Below are positions 1-6,880 of a DNA stretch of 34,284 bases, piece by piece. The position numbers and the translations under genes are program-made. Numbering within the stretch: position 1 is the stretch's first letter; every line of letters begins with the position of its first letter. The notes under the pieces were generated by a model, which saw nothing but the letters and a program-made list of their open reading frames with translations, did no database searches and had not been told where the DNA came from. This DNA comes from Olsenella_L kribbiana (GTDB taxonomy: Bacteria; Actinomycetota; Coriobacteriia; Coriobacteriales; Atopobiaceae): contig NZ_JAZGJP010000019.1 in the NCBI RefSeq assembly GCF_036408795.1, positions 1 through 34,284 of the forward strand. Reading direction: 5' to 3'.

Positions 1-143
1 CAGCTTCTTCCTGCACGTCGTCTGGCCGGCCTCTCCGGCCACCACCGCACAGGTTCCGCCATCCATCCGCACATGTACAGCTGACTTCCGGAACCGTTCG
101 TATGAAGTCTGTAATTGAGCGAACCGTGGGGATATAAGGCGCG

Positions 144-158
144 TCCGGCGAAGCCGGA
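144..158 (+). repeat. Left-end subterminal hairpin of the IS605-type element
   Basis: Perfect 6-bp inverted repeat TCCGGC/GCCGGA with a GAA loop, upstream of tnpA. In this family the TnpA dimer recognises such hairpins on single-stranded DNA. The assignment as a TnpA site is inferred from position. Confidence 0.5.
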
Positions 159-191
159 TTGTTAGACAGCTGCACGTGGTATACTCTGCTC

Positions 192-584
192 ATGGAGTAC
201 AAGAGCAACAGAAACGTCGTCTACAGCTGCAAGTACCACGTGGTCTTCTGCCCGAAGTACCGCAGGCGCGTGCTCGTGGACGGCGTGGACGAGCGCTTCA
301 AGGAGATCGCCCGGCAGGTTGCCGACGAGATGCGCTTCGAGATAATCGAGATGGAGGTCATGCCCGACCACGTGCACATGCTCCTGGAGGTCGACCCGCA
401 GCTGGGGATCCACAAGGCCGTCAAGCGCATCAAGGGCAGGACGAGCCACGACCTTCGCGAGGAGTTCCCTTGGCTCAAGAAGCGCATACCGTCGCTGTGG
501 ACGAACAGCTATTTCGTCTCCACCGTCGGCGGCGCGCCGCTTTCCATCGTGAAGCAGTACATCGAAAGCCAGAAGAGGATCTAG
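192..584 (+). CDS. tnpA: IS200/IS605-family transposase TnpA (HUH/Y1)
   Basis: A 130-residue protein of normal TnpA length. It cuts and joins single-stranded transposon ends through a 5'-phosphotyrosine intermediate. The HUH metal-binding motif is H60-V61-H62 in the segment PDHVHML, and the catalytic tyrosine is Y123 in VKQYIESQ; both are intact, so the protein looks active. ATG 192 was chosen because the family-typical N-terminus (MEYKSN, then the YHVVFCPKYR segment) starts there; a TTG at 159 would add 11 unrelated residues. The stop at 582-584 lies 13 bases before the tnpB ATG, so the two genes are probably co-transcribed. Confidence 0.92.
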   Translation: MEYKSNRNVVYSCKYHVVFCPKYRRRVLVDGVDERFKEIARQVADEMRFEIIEMEVMPDHVHMLLEVDPQLGIHKAVKRIKGRTSHDLREEFPWLKKRIPSLWTNSYFVSTVGGAPLSIVKQYIESQKRI

Positions 585-597
585 CTTGGGCGTCTCG

Positions 598-1773
598 ATG
601 GCATACGAGGTCAGGATCTACCCCAGCGCTTCCCAGCGCGCGCAGATAGAGCGCACGTTCGGAGCTGTGCGGTGGGTCTACAACAAGTGCCTCGAGACGT
701 GCAGGGACGCCTACGGGGAGACGGGCAAGTCGCCGACAAGGTGGCGGCTCGACAAGATGCTGCCCGGCTGGAAGGCCGAGTTCCCATGGCTCAAGGAAGC
801 CGATTCGACGGCTCTGCAAAGCGCGGTGCAAGACCTGTCGCGCGCCTACGACAACTTCTTCCGTCGTTGCAAGACGGGCGGCGCGCCCGGATATCCGCGG
901 TTCAAATCGAAGCGGGATGTGCGGCAGAGTTACCGCTCGAAGCGCGTCGGCGGCAACGTCGCAGTTCCGGATGCCCGCCATGTGAAGCTCCCGAAGCTCG
1001 GGCTGGTGAAGGCACGGGTGAGCAGGCCTGTCGAGGGCCGCATCCTGTCAGCCACCGTGAAGCGCGTCCCGTCCGGCAAGTACTTCTGCGTGCTCTCGGT
1101 CGCTGACGCGCCCGTGGCCCCGATGCCGGAGGGAGCGGTGCCCGTGATGGGCGTAGACGCGGGCGTTGCCAGCCTCGCCGCGCTCAGCACGGGCGAGAAG
1201 GTCGCCAACCCGAAGGCGCTCGCTAGATCGGAGGCCAAGCTCGCCCGCGAGCAGCGCCGCCTCTCCCGCAAGAGAAAGGGATCCAAGAGGCGCGCCAAGC
1301 AGCGCATCAAGGTCGCCCGCGTGCACGAGAGGATAGCCGACCAGCGCAAGGACGCCCTGCACAAGGCCGCCACGAGGATAGTCCGCGAGAGCCAAGCGGT
1401 CGCCGTGGAGGACCTGGGCGTGCGGGGCATGGAGCGAAACCGCCACCTCGCGAAGGCGGTGGCCGACGCCTCGATGTCGTAGATGATCAGGCAGCTCGGG
1501 TACAAGTGCGCCTGGCACGGGCGGACATTTGTCAAGGTGTCGCGCTGGTACCCGTCGAGCAAGACCTGCTCGGCGTGCGGGTATGTGCTCGGGGAGCTGC
1601 CGCTCTCGATTCGCTCGTGGGAGTGCCCGGCGTGCGGGACGCGCCACGACCGCGACGTGAACGCGGCGGCCAACATCGCGGCAGAAGGTGCGAGGATGCT
1701 ATCGGAAGGTACCGCAGGGCTTGCGGGAACCTCGGGCGCGGATGCGACCGGAACGCTCGTGGAGCAGGCGTAA
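598..1773 (+). pseudogene. tnpB: TnpB RNA-guided nuclease, interrupted by an in-frame TAG codon
   Basis: The full frame encodes 391 residues, a normal TnpB length. TnpB proteins are RuvC-fold nucleases guided by an omega RNA and are ancestors of Cas12. The RuvC residues are D187 (GVDAGV), E271 (AVEDLG) and D353 (HDRDVNAA). A four-cysteine zinc finger (CSACG ... CPACG) lies between the second and third. Codon 295, at 1480-1482, is TAG, between ADASMS and MIRQLGYKC. Relatives usually have a glutamate or similar residue here, so a GAG-to-TAG change is the simplest cause. The frame is otherwise open. An ATG follows the TAG directly (1483), so the C-terminal 96 residues (zinc finger and last Asp) could be translated by reinitiation. 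It is either a recent pseudogene, a split protein or a base-call error. The start is ATG 598; TTG 586 is possible. Confidence 0.85.
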
Positions 1774-1824
1774 GACCCGCCTCCCCCGCAAGGGGAAGGA
1801 AGGCTATCTGCGACGAAGCGAGAA

Positions 1825-1846
1825 TCCCCCGGATTTATCCGTGGGG
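1825..1846 (+). repeat. Right-end hairpin of the IS605-type element; likely 3' end of the omega-RNA scaffold
   Basis: Inverted repeat TCCC-C-CGGA / TCCG-T-GGGG around a TTTA loop with one internal mismatch, 50 bases after the tnpB stop. This is the usual place and shape of an IS605 right end. In characterised TnpB systems the guide RNA scaffold overlaps the tnpB 3' end and right end, and the guide is the flanking DNA (here from about 1855). The RNA role is inferred from the family only. Confidence 0.6.
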
Positions 1847-1971
1847 AGTGTCAAGGCAAAGGCCCTCTCTTGGTACGGATGAGCCCTGCTTTCATGGTCT
1901 TTGGGGTACATGCAGCGATACCGTTTTTCTCTTGTACGGTGCTGCGTCGGGAAAAGCGGGAATGCTAGACG

Positions 1972-1977
1972 TATACT
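1972..1977 (+). promoter_or_regulatory. Candidate -10 element for the M28 peptidase gene
   Basis: TATACT lies 52 bases upstream of the start codon. No convincing -35 hexamer sits 16-18 bases upstream. The 13-mer TATACTCAATCTG beginning here recurs exactly at 21909 upstream of purC, which supports a promoter role. Confidence 0.45.
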
Positions 1978-2029
1978 CAATCTGACTGTTTCGTTTTGAT
2001 ATGACCCGCATGGCAGGTGGAGCATACAT

Positions 2030-5000
2030 ATGTCCAAGACGCACGAATATCTGAACTACCTGGATGAGCAGATAGGCATCGCGCCGGCTAACAGCCAGGA
2101 GGAGCTGCAGGCTGCCCAGACCATCTCTGAGGTCATGGCAGACCATGGGGTGAACCCTGAGATCGAGGAATTCAGCACGCCGACAGGAGCCCAGACCGCA
2201 AAGTCGGTCGTCACTCTTGCCATGCTCCTCGGCCTCATCTTTGCAGGCTTCGGCGGCATCATCGGCTTTGTCGGTGTCGTTGTCGCAATCGCCTGCGCTG
2301 TCCTGCTCCTCATGATCCATGCAGGGCGCACGCCGTTTGCGAAGATGGGCCCTGTCGTCCAGAGCCAGAATGTCGTCGCCTTCCATGCCCAGACCGGCTC
2401 CAAGGTCATGAAGGGCAACCGTCCCATCATCATCGTCGCCCACTATGACACGCCGCGTGTCAACCCGATGGTTGCGAACAAGGGGATGGCACGCTTCTAT
2501 GCCCGTGCCTATGCTATCCGCGTCTATTGCCTCTACGGCGTTGCGATCGCCTCCTTCGTGCAGCTCCTCGGCTTCCTTCCGCCTGTTGTGAGAAGGGTCT
2601 TCTGGTTCCTTGGCATCCTCGCCGCCCTGGTCCCTGCCCTTCTTGCTATCTCCGATATCGCAACCCGCTTCGGCGACTGCACGGATGGCGCGAATGACAA
2701 CAAGGCTGCTGTCGCAGCTCTCCTCTCCATCCTCAACAATGTCCGTCCTGGCGCAGATGTCGCACTCGACGCAGAGGCTGTGCGCCTGCAGCAGGAGGAA
2801 GAGGAGCGTGCGCGCGAGGCAGCACGCCGAGCCCGCGAAGAGGAGGAGGCAGCAGCCGCTGCCGCCGAGGCAGAGGCGAAGGCCAAGGCCGAAGCGGAGC
2901 GCCTTGCCCGCTACAAGAGGCATGGCAAGGTGACCATCGAGGCGCTGGGCATGCTTCCTGCAGGCTGCCCGATTGTCTACGAGGATCCGCATGTTGAGCT
3001 CGAGCCGAAGGAACAGAAGGAAGAGACCGCCGAGACACCTGCTTCCACAGAGCCTGAAAGCAATGAGGCAGTGCCCGAAGAGGCAGCAGCTGCTCCGGCA
3101 CCGGAGGCCGCCGAGGCCGAGCCTGAGAAGGCTGGGGCTCCTGCAGAAGAGGAGAAGCCTGCCGACAAGACACTGAAGAAGCCTTCGATCGGAGGCCTCT
3201 TCAGCCGTGTCCGCCATTCGCTCGAGAGCGATAAGGGCTACGACGACGAAGAGCCGAAGCCTGAACCTGCCGATGAAGATGCTGCAGACAAGACACTTGT
3301 CCGTCCGAAGGAAGAGGAAGCTCCTGCTGCTGAAGAGGCACCTGCTTCCGAAGAGCCGGAAGACGACGAGGCAACGACGACCTTCGAGAGGCTGCCGGAA
3401 GATCTCGGCGAGACGCCTGTCCAGGCGCCAATCGAGACCGAGAGCGTCTACAAGCCTGCCGAGTCCGAAGAGAGCCCCTATCAGGGGCAGACCTTCGCAG
3501 ACCGCCAGAAGCGCCTCTGGCCGAAGGTCATGGATGCCGAGTGGGAGCCAATCGATACGGTGACGCCTGCCGGCATGGCACCGGACGAACCGCCCTCGGC
3601 AGCAACGTCTGTCGGCGAGCCAAGGCCGAGAAGCGAAGCTTCCGATGCAGGCGAGAAGAAGGATGAGGAAGGGGAGAGCGGAGACGGCGACGTTCCGCTT
3701 GCGGAGCCCGAGACGGGCGACACCCCTGAGGAAGAGAATATAGAGGCACCTGAGCCGGAAGCACCAGCCCCGGCGGAGGAGCCTGCTGCTGCAGAAGAGC
3801 CCGCTCCTGAAGAGGCAGACGATGAGACGGCTGAGGCTCCGGCTCCTGTCGAGCCCGAACCAGAGGCGGCTGTCCCGGCAGAGCCTGAGGCACCAGCTGC
3901 TGCAGAGCCTGCTCCGGCTCCGGCACATGCGGATGAAGCCGAGTATCTGGCACACCGCTCCGAAGACATAGCATCCTATGTCGATTCCATCTTCGCCGAA
4001 GAGATACAGGCAGCACAGGGCCTGGGCACAGACCATGCACCGGCCCCTTTGGAAGCGCCCGCTGCTCCTGCTGCACAGGAGCCAGAGCCCGCACCGGCAA
4101 AGCCTGGCCCCGATGATTCTGCTGTCATGGCAGCGCTTGCCTCTCTCGACACCATGCCTCAGGCGAAGGACTATGCACCTGCCGCCGAAGAGGCAGCTGC
4201 ACCAGAGCCCGAAACTCCTGCTCCGCGCAATCTCGGCAAGCACCTTGCAGACATCACGCCGGCTGTCGATCTCGCCGACATAAAGGATGTCTCATCTCCT
4301 GAAGAGGATGCTTCTGAGGTTCCCGAGCCAGCCGAGCCTGTGGCTGAGGAGAGCGTGTCTGAGCCTGAGAGCGAAGAGCCCGTCCACGCTTCGTGGGAAG
4401 AGGACCCCTTCGCACATATATCCAAGTCAACGCCTGTCGATGCTGTCTTCGAAGAGATAGAAGAGGAGGCAGAAGAAGAGGCGCTTTCTGACTACGCTCC
4501 TGAAGAGGAGACGGCTGAGACGTCCGAGGCCGATACCGAGGAGGAGGCCGAAGAGCCTCAGGCAGCCCCTCCTGAAGAAGTGCCTGTCCAGCCGGAAGAG
4601 GATGAGCCTGCGGCACTGGAATCTGAGCCCGAGCCATCTGCACCGGCATTCGAGCCTGAACCTGCTGAGGCAGAAGAGATGCCGGCAGAGCCTGAGGCTT
4701 CTGTTCCTGAAGATGATGGGGAAGCTGCTCCTGAAGATGCAGCGTCGCAGTCCGATGCATCCGATGCCGCTCCGATCGTGAACGAAGAGCCCGAAGGCCA
4801 TCCGGAGGAGGCTGCTGCCGAAGAGAGCGAACCCGAAGCAGAGACTCATAAGGAAGAGCCCGCGGCTGAGCGGCAGGAAGATGCAGAGGAAGATCCCTCT
4901 GCACCCGATGAGATGGATTATCCGCCCAAGGCGCCCCGACCCCTCTATCCTTCCGTCATGGACGCCGAGGCGATAGAGGTCATCGAAGAGGAGCCAGAGC

Positions 5001-6802
5001 CTGTCGAGGAACCGGAACCTGAAGAGGCCGAACAGCCTGAGGAGGCTGCCGCCACAGAGCCAGTCCCCGAAGCCGAAGCGGAATCTGAATCCGCACCGGA
5101 GCCGGAGTCAGAAGCAGTCTCTGAAGAGGAGCCTGAAGAGACATACGAGCCAGAGCCAGAATCTGAGCCGGCAGCCGTTTCCGAACCGGAGGCGGAGCCT
5201 GCAGAGGCACCTCAGCCTGAAGCAGAAGAGGCTTCCGAAGCAGGGCCGGAGCCTGAGCCTGTGCTCCCTGCAGAAGAGCCCGCACCTGTCCAGGAGGCAG
5301 AGCCGGAAGCAGAGGCTGCGCCTGCTCCGATCGAGGAAGAAGCTGCAGAGCCGGAAGACGCAGCGGGCGACACCGCTGCCATGCCCGTTTCTGTGCCTGA
5401 ACCTGAGATGAGCGAAGAAGAGCCAGCGCCTGCGGCTCCGGTTGCAGAGGAGCCTGCAGAGGAAGATGTCGCCGCAGCTGAATCCGAAGAGCCCGCTTCT
5501 GAGCCTGCCGAAGAGGCAGCTGCTCCTGCAGAAGAGACCACTAAGGCGGAGGAGACGGATGCTCCTGTGCTGCCCCAGAACTTCCAGCTCGATATGGACG
5601 ATGTGACACCCGAAGATCCTGACATCGCGCCGAAGGATCTCTCCGGCGTCGTCACGGAAGCTGAGGATATGGAAGAGCCTGAGCCGGCACCCCGCGAGAA
5701 GCCTCAGATGCCGGACGATCCCGAGTGGGGCAAGACAAGCTTCAAGCCTGCCATCTCCCAGATGGCCCGCCGCGTCATCCTGAACGACCTTCCCGATCCC
5801 TCGCAGCACTCGATCGATCCGTTCGGATCCGGAAGCATTGCCAGCCAGCCCATGCAGATACCCGAAGGACAGCAATCCATGCCGAAGAAGCCAGAACAGG
5901 GGACATTCGATGTGATCACGCCGGAGTCGCTCGACCGTATCGCGAAAGAGTCGCATCAGGAGAAGAAGCATCATCACTTCGGCCGCCATGGCGGGAAGGG
6001 TCGCCACTTCACCGAGGCTCCTGTCCGAGAAGACCATGAGACCGGCATCCACGGCAGCACCTCTGCCCGTCCTCACCATGGCTCGAACCATGGCTGGAAG
6101 GGCGGCGCTACGCCGAAGGACGAGCTGCGTCTCCCGCAGCTCGATCTTGCGGATGATGGTCCGGAGTCCCATGGCTATGAGCTCGATCCTGAAAGAGCGG
6201 AAGCCGTGCGTGCGCAGGCAGCAGCGGATGCAGCTGCCCAGGCCCAGGCCGAAGCAGAGGCCAGGGCTCAGGCTGCAGAGCAGGAAGCAGCAGCACGGAG
6301 CCAGCAGGTCTCCGAAGAGGAGCTCCGTGACGCGGTCCTTTCCATGAACGACGAGGACCTCATCAGCCACGACATCTGGTTCGTCGCAACAGGTGCCTCC
6401 GAGCTCGACCATGCCGGCATCAAGGCCTTCCTCGATGCCCACAAGCAGGATATCCGCGGCGCCTTCCTGATCGATCTTGACTGCGTCGGCGCAGGAGACC
6501 CGACCGTGCTTGTGGAAGAGGGGCATGACAATCCGAAGCGCGCCGACCGCCGTCTCGTGCGCATGTTCCAGAACATCGCACAGGACTTCGGCCTCCCGCT
6601 TGGCAGGGCCCGCTACAGCATCGGCGAGACCGATGCGACCACCGCGCTCCGTCGCCATATCCGCTCCGTCACGATCATGGGCATGGACGAGAATGGCCTG
6701 CCGGCCTTCTCCCACACGCTCGATGATGTTCCGGAGAACGTGAATGGCGACCAGGTGGCAGATATCGTCGAGATGGTGACAGAGCTCATCCGCCAGTCCT
6801 GA
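2030..6802 (+). CDS. Giant membrane-bound M28-type metallopeptidase split by a long acidic Pro/Ala/Glu-rich insertion
   Basis: 1590 residues. Residues 1-245 and about 1440-1590 together make one M28-type (aminopeptidase/PSMA-like) zinc peptidase domain. Likely ligands are H138 and D140 (HYDT), D223 (GANDNKAA), E1458 (GASELDHAG), D1482 or D1484 (IDLD) and H1562 (FSHT). The general-base Glu normally preceding the ligand Glu is S1457. Two hydrophobic hairpins (about 59-99 and 165-212) make it membrane-bound and place the metal site on one side. Residues about 245-290 are a charged Glu/Ala/Arg helix. Residues 310-1280 are low-complexity E/P/A sequence. A His-rich stretch (about 1309-1345) and an Ala/Gln/Glu coiled-coil-like segment (1395-1440) precede the second half. 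The motif L[WY]P[KS]VMDAE occurs at 496-504 and 972-980. The start ATG has GGTGGAG upstream. Substrate unknown; a typical M28 domain is about 300 residues without the insertion. Confidence 0.8.
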   Translation: MSKTHEYLNYLDEQIGIAPANSQEELQAAQTISEVMADHGVNPEIEEFSTPTGAQTAKSVVTLAMLLGLIFAGFGGIIGFVGVVVAIACAVLLLMIHAGRTPFAKMGPVVQSQNVVAFHAQTGSKVMKGNRPIIIVAHYDTPRVNPMVANKGMARFYARAYAIRVYCLYGVAIASFVQLLGFLPPVVRRVFWFLGILAALVPALLAISDIATRFGDCTDGANDNKAAVAALLSILNNVRPGADVALDAEAVRLQQEEEERAREAARRAREEEEAAAAAAEAEAKAKAEAERLARYKRHGKVTIEALGMLPAGCPIVYEDPHVELEPKEQKEETAETPASTEPESNEAVPEEAAAAPAPEAAEAEPEKAGAPAEEEKPADKTLKKPSIGGLFSRVRHSLESDKGYDDEEPKPEPADEDAADKTLVRPKEEEAPAAEEAPASEEPEDDEATTTFERLPEDLGETPVQAPIETESVYKPAESEESPYQGQTFADRQKRLWPKVMDAEWEPIDTVTPAGMAPDEPPSAATSVGEPRPRSEASDAGEKKDEEGESGDGDVPLAEPETGDTPEEENIEAPEPEAPAPAEEPAAAEEPAPEEADDETAEAPAPVEPEPEAAVPAEPEAPAAAEPAPAPAHADEAEYLAHRSEDIASYVDSIFAEEIQAAQGLGTDHAPAPLEAPAAPAAQEPEPAPAKPGPDDSAVMAALASLDTMPQAKDYAPAAEEAAAPEPETPAPRNLGKHLADITPAVDLADIKDVSSPEEDASEVPEPAEPVAEESVSEPESEEPVHASWEEDPFAHISKSTPVDAVFEEIEEEAEEEALSDYAPEEETAETSEADTEEEAEEPQAAPPEEVPVQPEEDEPAALESEPEPSAPAFEPEPAEAEEMPAEPEASVPEDDGEAAPEDAASQSDASDAAPIVNEEPEGHPEEAAAEESEPEAETHKEEPAAERQEDAEEDPSAPDEMDYPPKAPRPLYPSVMDAEAIEVIEEEPEPVEEPEPEEAEQPEEAAATEPVPEAEAESESAPEPESEAVSEEEPEETYEPEPESEPAAVSEPEAEPAEAPQPEAEEASEAGPEPEPVLPAEEPAPVQEAEPEAEAAPAPIEEEAAEPEDAAGDTAAMPVSVPEPEMSEEEPAPAAPVAEEPAEEDVAAAESEEPASEPAEEAAAPAEETTKAEETDAPVLPQNFQLDMDDVTPEDPDIAPKDLSGVVTEAEDMEEPEPAPREKPQMPDDPEWGKTSFKPAISQMARRVILNDLPDPSQHSIDPFGSGSIASQPMQIPEGQQSMPKKPEQGTFDVITPESLDRIAKESHQEKKHHHFGRHGGKGRHFTEAPVREDHETGIHGSTSARPHHGSNHGWKGGATPKDELRLPQLDLADDGPESHGYELDPERAEAVRAQAAADAAAQAQAEAEARAQAAEQEAAARSQQVSEEELRDAVLSMNDEDLISHDIWFVATGASELDHAGIKAFLDAHKQDIRGAFLIDLDCVGAGDPTVLVEEGHDNPKRADRRLVRMFQNIAQDFGLPLGRARYSIGETDATTALRRHIRSVTIMGMDENGLPAFSHTLDDVPENVNGDQVADIVEMVTELIRQS

Positions 6803-6825
6803 TGCATGCGCTGAAGAGACACGAA

Positions 6826-6855
6826 GAAGGCGGCCGGGATTTCCTGGCCGCCTTC
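6826..6855. terminator. Bidirectional hairpin terminator between convergent genes
   Basis: Perfect 10-bp inverted repeat GAAGGCGGCC/GGCCGCCTTC with a 10-base loop. It lies between the stop of the M28 gene (plus) and the stop of the adhesin gene (minus). It is pyrimidine-rich (TCTCTCA) after the stem on the plus strand. Confidence 0.75.
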
Positions 6856-6880
6856 TCTCATGACGCATGCCTTTTAGCTG

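Larger units (their letters stand above)
120..1854 (+). mobile_element. IS200/IS605-family insertion sequence (tnpA + interrupted tnpB)
   Basis: The element carries a Y1 transposase gene followed a few bases later by a TnpB gene in the same direction, the IS605 arrangement. A left subterminal hairpin (TCCGGC-GAA-GCCGGA, 144-158) lies before tnpA. A right-end hairpin (1825-1846) follows tnpB. A GTGGGGA string occurs near both ends (126-132 and 1841-1847). IS200/IS605 elements have subterminal hairpins rather than terminal inverted repeats and make no target duplication, so exact ends cannot be read from one copy; the limits given are approximate. The right end probably lies just after the GTGTCAA following the hairpin. 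Confidence 0.75.

Noticed and set aside
24..40. GGCCGG/CCGGCC inverted repeat at the left edge as a terminator or IS end
   Set aside because: No T-run follows, and it lies about 100 bases outside the likely left end of the insertion element. Its role cannot be judged from the window.
1892..4243. 783-codon open frame on the minus strand, opposite the M28 gene
   Set aside because: It is a shadow of the Glu/Ala/Pro-rich codons on the plus strand; the translation is Leu/Arg/Cys-rich with no family features or ribosome site.
5108..6868. 586-codon open frame on the minus strand, opposite the end of the M28 gene
   Set aside because: Same kind of shadow. It also reads through the conserved second half of the peptidase domain and the terminator.
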